NCBI RefSeq assembly: GCF_005217615.1
Contig: NZ_SZNK01000001.1
Location: 1,569,501 to 1,633,500, forward strand
Source: Brevibacillus antibioticus
GTDB taxonomy: Bacteria > Bacillota > Bacilli > Brevibacillales > Brevibacillaceae
Direction of reading: 5' to 3'
DNA: 64,000 nucleotides
The notes beneath the pieces are model-generated. The model was given only the letters and a program-made list of their open reading frames with translations, made no database searches and was not told the DNA's origin. The position numbers and the translations under genes are program-made. Shown here in pieces: positions 19,133 through 34,100 of the stretch. Each line of letters begins with the position of its first letter. The stretch's first letter is position 1.

Positions 19133-22100
19133 ATGGAAGATCAAATTCTAATCGGCAAGGATCATCCGGTCGTCAAGCATCACAAGGCGTACGGTCAAGA
19201 ACTGTTTCCGGGATTTGCGTACATCGATCTGCTCTATCAGCTGTTTCGAGAGCGGGGCTATGATTTCGCACGGCTGGAGCTTCTCAATCTTTCCATTTAT
19301 AACCCGCTGGTTGTGGGGCAGGAACTGAACGTCCTGCTCCGCATTCAGTGCGCCGAGACGGAAGCCGGCCGCTGGCAGATTCGCGTGGAAGGGCAGGAGC
19401 AGCGCAAGGGGGTCTTGTCCCCGGAGCGCAAGTTGCACATCACGGCGGAGATGCATCAGTGCGATCCGCTGACGTTCGACGAGGTTCTTGATATCAGCCG
19501 GATTAAGCAGACGGCTGCGCACTCGGTATCGCTTGATTCGTTTTATGCGCAGTGCCGCCACCAAGAGCTCGTGCATACCGGGTTCATGCTGGCGGACGGC
19601 GTGGTCTATGAAGGCGAGAACGGGGCGTCTTACATCGAGATCGCGCTGGGGGACGAGGCGCGCCGCAGTGCGGAGGGCTTCATGTTCCACCCGACGCTGA
19701 TCGATGGCAGTGGCGTTGGCACCGGTGTCTTGTTCGACAACACGAACGAGGAGGAGCAGCGGCTGTTCCTGCCGCTGTTTTATGAAAAATTTCGCGCCGC
19801 CGCTCTGCTCGGAACGGAGTGCTGGACGCGCATCGCCAAGCCGGTTGAGCGGAAGAAAGAGCTCAATTTTCTGACGATGGAGTTTTTTGACACGAACGGA
19901 AAGAAGATCGCGGAGTTGCTCAATTACAAGGGCAAGCTGGTGCGCGGGGCAGGGCTGATCAATCCGGCCCGAAAAGCGGAGGCAGCTGTGCAAGAAAAGC
20001 CGAAGCGAAAACCACAGCCCCGACCTTCCGCACCGGTCGCACCTCCTGCGTATGCGTCGGGATGCGGTTCGGCGGTCGATGAGGCGTCCGCATTCCTTCG
20101 CCGGTTGATCGCCGAAAAGCTAGGCAAACCGGAAGATCAAGTGGCGACAGATGTCGGGTACTACGAGATCGGCCTCGACTCGTCGATGCTGCTGGAAGTC
20201 GTTACGGCGATCGGCAGCAAGCTCGAAGCGCAGCTTATGCCGACGCTGTTGTTCGAGTACACGACGATCACGGAGCTGGCCGAGTACCTCGCTGAGCATC
20301 ATGCGGATCGCTTCGGCGGCGGTGCAAGCGGAGCGAATCAGGCAGAGGCAGAGTGTAGCGAGCCAGCGGACGAGCTGTACGAAGCTGAGCGCGAACTCCC
20401 GGAGACCGGCAGCTATGGCGTGCCGGATGCGGGAGAGGACATCGCGATCATCGGGATGTCCGGCAAGTATCCGCAATCGCGCGACCTTCACGAGTTCTGG
20501 GAGAATCTTCTGGCTGGCAAAGACTGCATCACGGAGGTTCCGGAGTCGCGCTGGGAGCGGGAGCGGCTGGAGGGCGTCGAGTCTCCGTCCGGCAAGCCGA
20601 TGTCGCGGTGGGGCGGTTTTATCCATGATCCGGACCGCTTCGACCCGCAATTCTTCCGCATCTCGCCACGGGAGGCGGAGACGATCGACCCGCAGGAGCG
20701 CTTGTTCCTGGAGACCTGCTGGGAAGCGGTGGAAGACGCCGGCTACACCCCGAAGACGGTGGTGACGCCAAAAGGGCCGAACAAGCGCCGCAACGTCGGC
20801 GTGTTCGTCGGGGTGATGCACAAGGACTACACGCTGATTCAAGCCGAAGCGGTGCGCGACGGACTGCCGCAGCCTTTGTCGCTCAGCTATGCGTCGATCG
20901 CGAACCGCGTGTCGTATTTTTGCAATTTTCACGGACCGAGCATGGCGATCGACACCGTCTGCTCGTCTTCGCTGATCGCCGTGCATCTGGCGCTGGAGAG
21001 CATCAAGCGCGGCGAGTGTGAAGTGGCGTTGGCCGGCGGGGTGAACCTGTCGCTGCATCCGAACAAGTACATGACGTATGGCATGATGGACATGCATTCC
21101 AGCGACGGGTACTGCCACACGTTCGGCAAAGGCGGCGACGGGTATGTGTCGGGCGAAGGCATCGGCGCGGTGCTGCTCAAGCCGCTGAGCAAGGCGATTG
21201 CGGACAACGACCACATCTATGCGGTGGTCAAAGGAAGCACGACCAACCACGTGGGCGCGGTGAGCGGGATCACCGTCCCGAGCCCGGTGGCCCAAGCGGA
21301 CATGATTCAGGCATGTTTGGAAAAAACGGGTGTCGATCCGCGCACGATCTCGTATATGGAAGCGCACGGTACCGGGACGTCGCTCGGCGACCCGATCGAG
21401 ATCCAAGGGCTGGTCAAGGCGTTCCGACACTTCACGCCGGACAAGCAATACTGCTCGATCGGTTCGGTCAAGTCCAACATCGGCCACGGCGAATCGGCGG
21501 CCGGCATCAGCGGTCTGCACAAAGTCGCCCTGCAGCTTCATCACAAAAAGCTCGTGCCGTCGCTTCATTCGGTGGAGCTCAACCCGTATATCGATCTGGA
21601 AAATTCGCCTTTTTACGTCCAGCACAAGACGGAAGAGTGGCAGCGTCCGACGCTCATCGAAAACGGTGAGCGGGTCGAATACCCGCGCCGTGCCGGGCTG
21701 AGCTCGTTCGGGGCGTACGGCTCGAATGCACACGTGATCTTGGAGGAATACATCCCGCCGCTAGCGGTGACGAGAACGGAAGGGCAGGGTGCCGCGCTGG
21801 TTCCTCTGTCCGCGAAGAATAAAGAGCGCCTGGTCGCCTATGCGGGCCGCTTGCTGGCGGCTCTGAATAAGAACGAGGAGGCGCAGCGTCAGAATCCGGT
21901 GCGGGTGGCTGTGCAAGCTGTGGAGCCTGTGCAAGTGCAGGGGATGGAATTGCGTTTGGAAGCGGTGATGCGAGAGATGCTCGCGGAGCTGATCCACGTG
22001 AAGGCAGACGCGTTGGAAGCGGATGTCGAGTGGAGCGAATATGGCATCGAACCGATTCACCTGGCCAAGCTGAGCGAGCGTCTGCAAGCGGAATTCCAAC

Positions 22101-25100
22101 TGGAGGTCGATCCTAAAGAACTGCTGGAGCAAGAGTCGATCGCGGCGACGGTGGCCCACGTGGCAGGGCTTGAGGGAGTGGTGCGGGAAACGGCGGCGGC
22201 CGGCCTGCATCTAGAGTCTGTCACCCCTGATGCGGGGGCTCTTCAACGCCTCAACCTGATCGATCTCGCGTACACGCTGCAAGTCGGTCGGGAGGCGATG
22301 GAGGAGCGCGTGACCTTTGTCGTCCGCGACCTCTCGGAGCTGAAGCAAAAGCTAGAAGCGTATCTGGCAGACCCGGACGGGCAGGCGGGCGTGCATCGCG
22401 GCTCTGTCAAGCAGAACAAAGAGACGGTTGCGCTCTTCAACGCAGACGAAGACTCGCGGGAACTCCTTAACCGATGGATCGCCAAAGGCAAGCATGACAA
22501 GCTGGCAGACCTCTGGGTCAAAGGCGTGGAGATCGACTGGAATCGCCTCTACCTTCAAGGGCGTCCGCAGCGCATCAGCTTGCCGACCTACCCGTTTGCC
22601 AAGGAGCGCTATTGGGTTCCCGAGGCTGGAAACAGTGCGACGGCACAGGTCGCGGCCGAAACGGCGGGCGTGCAGAGCGTGCTTCATCCGCTGCTGCATC
22701 AGAACACGTCCGATTTTGCCGAACAGCGTTTCTCGTCGACCTTTACCGGCGAGGAGTTCTTCCTGAACGATCATCGGGTGCAAGGCAATCGCGTCCTGCC
22801 AGGCGTGGCTTATCTGGAGATGGCGCGGGCCGCAGTCGAGCATGCAGCCGGAGGGCTGGTCGAAGGGCCGAGCGAGGTGCAACTGCAGAATGTCGCATGG
22901 GTTCGCCCGATTACAGTAGGAGAGCAACCTGTGCAGGTGCACATCGGACTGTTCCCGGAAGAGAACGGCGAGGTCATCTATGAGATCTACACCGTGGGGC
23001 AGGACTCCGAGCCGGTGGTGCATGGCGAAGGCCGCGCGCTGCTCGCTTCTGTCACGGCTACTCCGACGGTCGATCTTGCCTCGTTCCAGAAGCAAGCGTC
23101 CTCGCAGATGCTGACTTCGGCAGCCTGCTATGAAGCCTTCTCGTCGATGGGCATCGAGTACGGGGAAGGTCATCGCGGCATTCAAGAGCTCTACGTCGGC
23201 GCAGGTCTCGTGCTGGCTCGACTTTCTCTGCCGTCCGCGCTGTCAGCATCCGCCAGCCGGTATGTTCTGCATCCGAGCCTGCTGGATTCTGCGCTGCAGG
23301 CGTCGGTCGGCTTCCTGCTCGGCGCGCGCGGAGACCTATCGCCGAACCCGATTTTGCCATTCGTGCTGCAAAAGCTGGAGGTCTACCAAGCCTGCACCTC
23401 TGAGATGTGGGCGGTGCTCCGCTACAGCGAAGGCAACCAAGCAGGCGGCGCGGTGGAAAAGCTCGACATCGATCTGTGCGACGAGGCAGGCCGCGTTTCG
23501 GTTCGAATCAAAGGCTTCACGTACCGTGCGCTGGATGCGAAAACGTTGTCCGGACAGGAGGGCAAAAACGACCCGCTGGTCGGCAACTTGACCTTGGCAC
23601 CGGTATGGGATGTCGTCACGCCGGAACGCGTGTCGTCTTTCCCGGCTTCTGCCGATCACGTGTTGGTAGTCGGAGGCACTTCGGGGCAGCAGCGTTCCGT
23701 GCGCTTGCACCTTTCGAATGTGCAGTCGCTCGACCTGCATCCGAGCGATTCCATCTCAGAGATCGGAGACAAGCTGCAGCGCCTGGGCAGGTTCGACCAC
23801 ATTTTCTGGATCGCTCCGGAGCGGGCTCTCTCCTCGGTGACGAACGAGGCGCTGGTCCGCGAACAGGAAGAAGGCGTGCTGCTGCTCTTCCGTACAGTCA
23901 AAGCTCTTTTGCAAGCGGGATACGATTCCCGTCCGCTGGGCTGGACGGTACTCACGACGCAGGCCCAACCGTTGCACGCGCAGGAGCAGGTCAACCCGAC
24001 CCACGCCAGCTTGCACGGATTGGTCGGCTCTTTGGCGAAGGAGTACCCGCGCTGGAAAATCCGCCTGGTCGATCTCGAAGCGGGCGCGTGGCCGCTGGTT
24101 GACTTGCTACAGCTCCCGACGGATCGCCGTGGTCGCTCTTGGGTCTATCGAGGCGGCGAATGGCACCGCCAACAGCTCGTCTTGCTCCAAGCGGCGCCGG
24201 CTGACGGCACGCTGTACCGACAGGGCGGCGTGTATGTGGTGATCGGTGGGGCCGGACGGATCGGAGAAGCATGGACCGAGTACATGATTCGCCGCTACGA
24301 GGCGCAGGTCGTCTGGATCGGTCGCCGTCAACCGGATGCCTCCATTCGATCCAAGCTCGAAGCCCTCGGACGGCATAGCAAGGCTCCGCACTATGTGGTA
24401 GCCGATGCGACCGATGCCGCGTCGCTCCAACGGGCGCGTGACGAGATCAAGCAGCGGTATGGCCGAATTGACGGGATTATCCACTCGGCGATGGTGTTGC
24501 AGGACGCAGGACTGGATCGCATGGAGGAGGCGCAATTCCGCACCGGATTATCGGCGAAGGCGGACGTCTCTTTGCGCGTGGCCCAGGTGTTCCGCGATGA
24601 GCCGCTTGATTTTGTCCTGTTCTTCTCTTCGATCATCTCGTTCATCAAAAATGCGAACCAGAGCCACTATGCGGCTGGTTGCACGTTCATGGATGCTCTT
24701 GCCCATCAGATGGCGCGCGAGATGTCTTGCCGCGTGAAGGTGATGAACTGGGGCTACTGGAATGCCGAGGAGATCGTGCATTCCAAAGAAGGGGAGCTGT
24801 TGTCGCAGGTCGGCATCGGATTTGTCGAGCCGAAGGAAGCGATGGAAGCTCTGGAAACGCTGCTGACGCGCCCGATCGCCCAATTCGGGCTGATGAAAAC
24901 CACCAAGGCCGTGCAGGTCGAAGGGGTGAACGCGACCGAAACGATGCAGATCGGGACGGACGTTCTGCCTGCGCTTGCAGAGGCGCTGCACAAGCGCCTG
25001 CCGGATCAGAACAGTCGCGTGGCACGCATGAAGGCGGACGAGAGCTTGGACAAGACGGACATGGAGGAGTTGCTGGTTCGTCTGCTCGGCGCGCAGCTGC

Positions 25101-28100
25101 AAGCGCCGCAATTGCAGGACGGAAATGCGGTGCGCGGATTTTACCGCAAATGGCTGGCGGAGAGCGTCGCCGTTCTGGAGCGCGATCCTGCGCTCAAGTT
25201 CGATACGCCGGCACAGGTGCTCTGGCAGGAATGGGAAGCGAACAAGCCGCACTGGCTCACCAACCCGAACCTGAAAGCCCAGGTGCAGCTCGTCGAGGCC
25301 ACCTTGCGCGCCTTACCGGATATCCTGACCGGCCGCGTGCCGGCGACGGAGATCATGTTCCCCAACTCCTCGATGGCGCTGGTGGAGGGGATCTACAAGA
25401 ACAACCAGATCTCCGACTACTTTAACGAGGTGCTCGCCGACACGGTGGTGACCTATCTGCAGGAACGGATGGCGGACGATCCGGCCGTCTCCCTGCGCAT
25501 TCTGGAGATCGGCGCCGGCACGGGAGGCACGAGTGCTATGGTCTTCCGCAAGCTGCGGCCGTATCAGGATCGCATTGTGGAGTACTGCTACACCGACATC
25601 TCGCGTGCGTTTCTGCTGCATGCAGAGCGTGAGTACGGGGCTGACAATCCGTATCTCGCACCGAAGATTTTTAACGTCGAAGCACCGCTCGCCGGACAGG
25701 ACATTGAAGCGGGGGCCTACGACCTTGTCATCGCGACCAACGTCCTGCATGCGACCAAGAACATCCGGCAGACGATTCGCAACGCCAAAGCCGTGCTTCG
25801 ACCAAACGGCCTCCTTTTGCTGAACGAGATCTCGCAAAATGCGCTGTTCACGCATCTGACGTTCGGCCTGCTCGAAGGCTGGTGGCTCTACGAAGATGCA
25901 GAGTTGCGTATTCCAGGCAACCCGGGCCTGTTCCCGGAGGTATGGAGCAAGGTGCTGGCGAGCGAAGGCTTCTCCGGTGTGTTCCATCCGGCAGAACAGG
26001 CGCATGAGTTCGGCCAGCAGGTTGTCGTCGCCATGAGTGACGGCGTCGTTCGCCAGAAGCAGGCGGCGAAGAAAAGCAAGCCGGTGGCCAAGCAGGCGAC
26101 CAAGCCACAAGCAGCAAAACCGCAAGCGGTATCGATCAAGCCGGCCACTGTGCAGGCGACGTTCGCCGCGCTTTCTCCTGAATCTCTGCGCGAGAAGAGC
26201 GTGACGTATCTGAAAGAGCTCGTCAGCGACACGCTAAAGATTCCGGTGCACAAGGTCGACGAGACGGAAGCGTTGGAGGAGTACGGCATCGACTCGATCC
26301 TCGTCGTGCAGCTGACCAATGCTCTGCGAGAGGTGTTCGGGGAGATCAGCAGCACCTTGTTCTTTGAATATCAGACGCTCGGCGAGCTGACCGACTATTT
26401 TGTCAAGGCGCACAAGGACGCTTTGCAAAAGGCGATCGGTTTCGAGCCGGAACCGGTGAGTGCAGAACCGATTGCGGTTGTGCAGCCGGCATCTGTCGCG
26501 CAGGCTCCTGTTACGAAAAAACGCCTGCGTGAAAACGTCATCGCCTACCTTCAAAATGTGATAGGTGACACGCTGAAGATTCCGAGTGACCAGATCGACC
26601 CGTCCGAATCACTGGAGGAGTATGGCATCGATTCGATCCTCGTCGTCCAGCTGACCAATGCGTTGCGCGAAGGGATCGGGGAGGATCTCAACAGCACGCT
26701 GTTCTTTGAATACCAGACTCTAGACTCGCTGGCCGATCATCTGGTCGACACGCAGCGCGAGGCGCTTGTCGCAAAGCTCGGGCTGGCCGGGCAGACGGAG
26801 GTGCAGCAGACGCCGCGCACGGAGGCTTCCGTGCCTGCACAGGCTGCGCAAACACGCACAAATCTGACCTTCCGCACGTCCTCCAAGCGCTATCTGCAGC
26901 GGCAAGAAGAGGCACCTGTCGCACGTGATGTGAGAGCTGAAGAGCCACCGATGCGCCTACATGACATCGCGATCGTCGGGCTGGCCGGGCGCTACCCGGG
27001 CGCTGACGATGTGAACAGCTTCTGGAACAATCTGAAGAAGGGCCACAGCAGCGTGGGTGAGATTCCGCAAGAACGCTGGAACTGGCAGGACTATTTTGAC
27101 TCGGAAAAAGGAAAAGCGGGGACGATGTACACCCGATGGGGCGCGTTCCTGAAGGACATCGACAAGTTCGATCCTTTGTTTTTCCAGATCTCCCCTGCCG
27201 AAGCGGAGAAGATGGACCCGCAGGAGCGGTTGTTCCTGGAGACGGTATACGCGAGCATCGAAGATGCGGGGTACACGCCGGGCACTCTCGCGGAGAGTGG
27301 CAAGGTCGGGGTGTTCGCCGGGATCATGAACGCTTTTTACCCGACGGGTGCGAACTTCTGGTCGCTGGCGAACCGCGTCTCGTATCTCTTTAACTTCCAA
27401 GGGCCGAGCATCAATGTGGACACGGCTTGCTCGTCCTCTTTGACGGCGATTCATCTCGCCTTGGAGAGCTTGTACAGCGGCACGAGCGATTGTGCGATCG
27501 CAGGGGGTGTCAACCTGATCTCTGATCCGGCGCACTATCTGCGGCTCTCGGCGATGACCATGCTCTCGGCGACCGATGCGTGCAAGGCGTTCGGCGATGG
27601 GGCTGACGGCTTTGTCGACGGAGAGGGAGTCGGGGCGATCCTCCTGAAGCCGCTGCACAAGGCGATCGCCGACGGCGACCACATCTATGGCGTCATCAAG
27701 GGCAGCATGGTGAACGCGGGCGGCAAAACCAACGGCTACACGGTGCCGAACCCGAACGCGCAGTCTCGCGTCATCGCAGACGCTCTGCAGCGGGCGGGCG
27801 TTCACCCGCGGACGGTCTCGTATCTCGAAGCGCATGGAACCGGCACGTCGCTGGGCGACCCGATCGAGATCACCGGCCTGACCAAAGCATTTGAAAAAGG
27901 CACGGAGGACAAGCAGTTCTGCGCGATCGGCTCGGCCAAGTCGAACATCGGCCATTGCGAGAGCGCTTCAGGCATCGCGGGAGTGACCAAAGTGTTGCTG
28001 CAGATGATGCATGGACAGATCGCGCCTACCCTGCACGCCAAGACGCTGAACCCGAACATCAACTTCGGCAAGACGCCGTTTGTCGTGCAGCAGGAACTGG

Positions 28101-31100
28101 GAGAGTGGCCGCGTCCGGTTCTTGAACTGGATGGGGTTCGTCGAGAATATCCGCGCATCGCAGGGATCTCATCGTTTGGCGCGGGCGGTTCGAACGCGCA
28201 TCTGGTGATCGAGGAATATATCCCGAGCGGAGCACGCCAGACCAAAGGCACCGCGCCGGAGCAGCCGGTGATCGTCGTGCTATCGGCGAAGAATGAGGAG
28301 CGCCTGCAGGAAAAGAGCCGCCAACTACTCTCCTTCGTGGCGGAAGGACGCATCACGGATGCCGATCTGGTGGACGCGGCCTACACATTGCAGGTGGGAC
28401 GCGAAAAGATGGAAGAGCGGATGGCCCTCGTGGTCCGATCCTTGCAAGAGCTGACAGACCGTTTGGAAGCGTACGTGCAAGGGCAGGAAAACATCGCCGG
28501 GCTGTACCGTGGTCAGGTCAGACGCGGCAAGGACAAGCCGAGCCTTGGCCACCTCGTATCCGAGGCAAGCGATTGGATGCAGAATCGTCAGCACGACAAG
28601 CTCGCCGAATTCTGGGTCCTTGGTGGCAGCATTGACTGGAACGAGCTGTATCAAACCCTACCGCAGCGCATCAGCCTGCCCACCTATCCGTTCGCCAAAG
28701 AGCACTACTGGATGTCCAAGGAGGAGGGGACGGAAGGCAGCGGACGCCGTTCGTCGCACGCGATGAACACGGCGCTTCACCCGCTGCTTCACCGCAACAC
28801 GTCCGACCTGACCGAGCAGCGATTTACCTCGACCTTCACAGGGGAGGAGTTCTTCTTGGCCGACCATGTCGTGCAAGGCCAGCGCATGCTGCCGGGCGTG
28901 GCGTATCTGGAGATGGCGCGCGAAGCTGTCGAACTGGCTGCCGCTTCTCTGAAAGATGGAAGAGACGGCCTGCGCCTGAAGCATGTCATCTGGGCAAGCC
29001 CGCTCCTCCTCGGGGAGCAGCCGCTGGATGTGCATCTGAGCCTGTTCCCGGAAGCGGATGGCGAGATCGGGTTTGAGGTCTATCGCGAGGAGGAGGCAGG
29101 TCAGGAGCCGGTCATTCACTCGCAAGGGCGTGCTGTCTGGAAGTCGTTTGAAGCCATGCCAAGCCTAGACCTCAAGACTTTGCAGTCTCAGTGCTCCCGC
29201 AAGACGCTCGATGCCTCCGCGTTCTACTCGATGTTTGAGTCGCTTGGCATCGACCACGGGCTGGCACATCGCGGCGTCGAGCGCGTGCATCTGGACACGG
29301 ATCGAGCGCTCGCCCGTCTTGTGCTGCCGGCTTCCGTTGAGCAGGAAAGCTCGTTTGTGCTGCACCCGAGCCTGATGGATTCGGCCTTGCAGGTCACGCT
29401 GGCCCTGCTGTCCGATGGTGCCGACATCAAGAGTCCGGCTCTGCCGTTTGCGTTGGAGGAAGTGGACATCCTCGGTTCGTGCACGGACGAGATGTGGGTG
29501 CTCGTGCGCCGCAGCACTGGCAACCGTCCGGGGGATAAGGTGCAAAAGTTCGATCTTGACCTCTGCGCCGCAGAAGGCGATGTCCGCGTTCGCATCAAGG
29601 GCTATTCCGCACGACAACTGGACGATGGGCGCGGCCGGGAAGGAACGCTGATGCTGCTCCCGAACTGGACGGAGCAACCGGTCGGCGAGCCGGCACAACA
29701 GCCGAGCTACAGCCAGCGCTTGGTGCTCCTCTGCGACATGGAGGCAGACGTGCACGACGCTCGCTGCATAACTTTGCGCTCGGAGACATCCGATCCGGCA
29801 GCGCGTTATGAAGCGCACGCGACCCAAGCGTTCCGAGAAATCAAAGCTCTGCTCCAGCAGAAGATAAAAGGCCAAGTGCTCGTGCAGATCGTAGTCGGCA
29901 CCGAGCCGGAGCATCGCTTGAGCGCAGGACTCTCCGCTCTGCTGCGAACGGCGTCGCAAGAGAATCCGAACCTGATCGGGCAACTGATCGAACTGGAACG
30001 CACATCCGACGCGACGGAAGTGGCCGCTCGCCTGCAAGAGAATCTCGCCCGCTTGGAAGACCATCACGTTCGTTACCAAGATGGCAAGCGCTGGGTGGCA
30101 GGCTGGAGCGAAGCGACGGTCTCCCGGCAGGAGGTGCATATCCCGTGGAAAGATGGCGGGACGTACCTAATCACGGGCGGCGCAGGCGGTCTCGGCCTGA
30201 TCGTGGCTCGGGAGATCGTGCAGCAAGTCAGCGGCACGACCTTGTATCTCACCGGCCGCTCTGCTCTTGGAGCGGTACAGCAGACCGCGATGCAGGAGCT
30301 GCAAGCGACAGGTGCTCGCATCGAGTACAAGCGTGTGGATGTGACTGACAGAGCACAGGTCGCACGCCTGTTTGATGCCATCCGCGCCGATTCCGGCAAG
30401 CTGGACGGCATCGTCCACAGCGCTGGCGTGATCCGCGACAACTTCATGCTGAAGAAAACGGAAGCGGAACTGGCCGAGGTGTTGGCTCCTAAAGTGGCGG
30501 GTCTGGTGAATCTGGATCAAGCGAGCGGCGACATGCCTCTCGACTTCTTCGTCACGTTCTCGTCGATCGCCGGTGTGCTCGGCAATCCGGGCCAAGCGGA
30601 CTACAGCATGGCCAATGCCTTCTTGGATGCATATGCCCAGTATCGCAACGGGCAGGTGGCAGCCAAGCAGCGCCAAGGTCGCACGCTGTCGATCAACTGG
30701 CCGCTCTGGCAGGACGGCGGCATGCGCTTGGATGCCGAGACGGAGCGAACCTTGCAAGAGCAGCTAGGCATGACCGCGATGTCGACCTTGAGCGGCGTAC
30801 AGGCGCTGTATCAGAGCCTCGCGGTGGAACAGGATCAGGTTGTCGTGTTTCACGGCGACATAAGACAGCTGAGGGCTTCGCTGTTAGAGCAGCAGCAAGA
30901 AACGGCAGTTCCGAATGCATCGGCTTCTGTGCTGAGCACGTCTTCGGTGTCCGAAGAGATCCTGCGGGACAAGTCGATTCTCTTTTTCAAAAAATTGCTA
31001 TCGACCGTCCTGAAGATGCCGACGGCCCGCATCGAAGCGGATGCACCGTTGGAGGACTATGGCATCGATTCGATCATGGTCATGCAGATGACCAACCAGC

Positions 31101-34100
31101 TGGAAAAAACGTTCGGTTCGCTGCCGAAGACCTTGTTCTTCGAATATCAGAACATCGAAGACCTGACCGGGTACTTCATCGACTCCTATCCGGAGCCGAT
31201 GAAAAAGCTGCTCGGGGTCGAGGTGCCGACAAATCAGACGGCTCCGGCAGCCGCTAATCCGGTCGCCGCAGCTGAGCCGATCACAGAGCGGGAAGCGCCC
31301 GTGCTCAGCAAGCGAGGGAGAGGCCGTTTCGTACAAGCTCCTTCGAAGGTGCGTGCAAACGTACCGACCGTTGAAGCAACTTCTGATGCAAAACCGCTGG
31401 ATATCGCGATAATCGGCGTCTCCGGTCGTTACCCGGAGGCGCAGAACCTGCGCGAGTTTTGGAAAAACCTCCGCGACGGTCGCGACTCGATCACCGAGAT
31501 TCCGGCTGACCGCTGGGATCACAGCCCGTATTACGACGCCGACAAGCGCAAACCGGGCAAAACGAATAGCAAGTGGGGTGGCTTCCTCCAAGATGTGGAC
31601 AAGTTCGATCCGCTGTTCTTCAATATCTCCCCTCGCGATGCGGAGTTCATGGACCCGCAAGAGCGGCTGTTCCTGCAGACCGTCTATGAAGCAATGGAAG
31701 ATGCGGGCTACACCCGCGATGCGCTCGCCAAGCACCGCGCCTATGGGCTCGACGGCAATGTCGGGGTGTTCGTTGGTGTGATGTATGAAGAGTATCAGCT
31801 GTACGGGGCGCAGCAGACGCTGCTCGGCAAGCCGATGGCGCTTGCCGGCAACCCGTCTTCGATTGCCAATCGCGTGTCCTATTTCCTGAACCTGCATGGG
31901 CCGAGCCTAGCGGTCGACACGATGTGCTCTTCGTCCTTGACCGCGATTCATCTGGCTTGCCAGAGCTTGCTGCATGGCGGGTGCGAGGTGGCTTTTGCCG
32001 GCGGCGTCAACGTTTCGGTGCACCCGAACAAGTACCTGCTGCTCGGGCAGAACAACTTCGCGTCGAGCAAAGGGCGCTGCGAGAGCTTTGGCGAAGGCGG
32101 CGACGGATATGTGCCGGGCGAAGGCGTGGGCGCTGTGTTGCTCAAGCCGCTGGCCAAAGCGCTGGAAGACGGAGACCAGATCTACGGCGTGCTGAAAGCG
32201 ACCGCCATCAACCACGGCGGCAAGACCAACGGCTATACGGTCCCGAACCCGAACGCGCAGGCGAGCGTGGTCAGCCGCGCTTTTAAAGAGGCCGGCATCG
32301 ATCCGGGCACGCTCTCCTATGTGGAAGCGCACGGCACCGGAACCTCGCTGGGCGACCCGATTGAGATCACCGGTCTCACCAAGGTCTTCCAAGAGTCGCG
32401 TGTCGGCAGGCATAAGTGCGCGATTGGTTCGGTCAAATCGAACATCGGGCACTCGGAGAGCGCCGCGGGCATCGCCGGTCTGACGAAGGTGCTGCTGCAA
32501 ATGAAACATCGTCAGCTCGTGCCTTCTCTGCATTCAGCCGTGCTCAACCCGCACATCGACTTTGACCGCACGCCGTTCGTCGTCCAGCAGGAGCTGGCGG
32601 AATGGAAGCGGCCGGTGATCGACGGGCGGGAAGTGCCGAGGAGAGCAACTGTAAGCAGCTTTGGCGCGGGTGGTTCCAATGCCTGCCTCTTGCTGGAGGA
32701 ATACGTTCCCGAAGCGGAGGTTCACGTGCACCGGAAGGTCACCGCAGAGAACCCGGCGGTCGTTGTGCTGTCGGCCAAAGAAGAGCCGCTCCTGATCGAG
32801 CAGGTAAGGCATCTCCTGACCGTTTTGCAAGAGGAAGCGTTCACCGAAGCCGACCTCGTCGATCTCGCGTACACCTTGCAGGTCGGACGAGAAGCGATGG
32901 AGGAGCGGTTGGCCCTGACGGCTTCGAGTGTCGGGGAGTTGGTGGAAAAGCTGGCGGGCTTCCTGAATGGGGAGGATGGCATCGACGGCTTGTACCGTGG
33001 TCAGCTTAAAGGCAACAAAGAGACCCTGTCCTTGTTTGCGGCCGATGAAGACTTGCAGGCGGCCATCGAGGCGTGGGTGAGCAAGCGCAAATATGCGAAG
33101 CTGCTCGACCTGTGGGTCAAAGGATTGGCGTTTGACTGGAGCCGGCTCTACGAAGGAAACAGACCACGACGCATCTCCCTGCCGACCTACCCGTTCGCCA
33201 ATCAGCGCTGCTGGGTGGAGCCGTTGATGGATAATCCGGGAGTGGCTTCCTTTGCACCGCAGACTTCAAGCGCAGAATCGAACCTTCTGCACGATGAGCA
33301 AGGCGAGGTTGTGAGTCTGGTTCCTGTCTGGGATGCGGTTCCCTTGGAGAGAGGCCCCTTGCACCCATCCCCGCTTGATCAGATCGCCATCGTTGGCGGC
33401 ACGCCGGAGCAGCAGCAAGTGATCCGGCAGTATCTGCCGAACGCCCGCGAACTTGACATCAAGCCGGGAGAGAGCGTGGAGGCCATTGTCAGCAAGCTGC
33501 AGGCGCGCGGTGCGCTCGATCACATTTTCTGGATCGCGCCCGACCGTTCTTCTGACGGGCTGGAGCTGGAGGCGGTGATCGCCGGGCAGCACGAAGGGGT
33601 TCTGCTCGCCTTCCGCCTGATCAAAGCGGTGCTCGATCTCGGGTACGGAGCTCGAAGCCTTGGCTGGACGGTGCTGACGACGCAGACGCAGGCTCTGCAC
33701 CGCGAAGAGGAGGTCAACCCGGTTCACGCCGGCTTGCATGGCCTGATTGGTTCGATGGCCAAGGAGTATCCGAACTGGAACATTCGCCTGGTCGATCTGG
33801 ACGCAGAGGAGGCATGGCCGCTGCCCGACCTGTTCACGATCCCGGCAGACCCGCAAGGGGATGCATGGGTCTATCGAGGACGGCAATGGCATCGCCAGCA
33901 ACTAGCGGAGCTGAGTTGCCCACAGCCGGATCAGATGATCTACAAGCCGGGCGGCGTATACGTGGTGATCGGCGGGGCCGGCGGCATCGGCGAAGTCTGG
34001 AGCGAGTACATGATCCGTACTTACGCGGCGCAGATCGTCTGGATCGGCCGCCGTTCGCAGGATGCCGCGATTGAAGCCAAGCGGATCGCCCTGTCCAAGC

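Noticed and set aside
20120..21733. Minus-strand ORF of 537 codons opposite the first ACP and KS4 of PKS 2
   Set aside because: Antisense shadow; the sense strand encodes KS4 with an intact Cys and both His.
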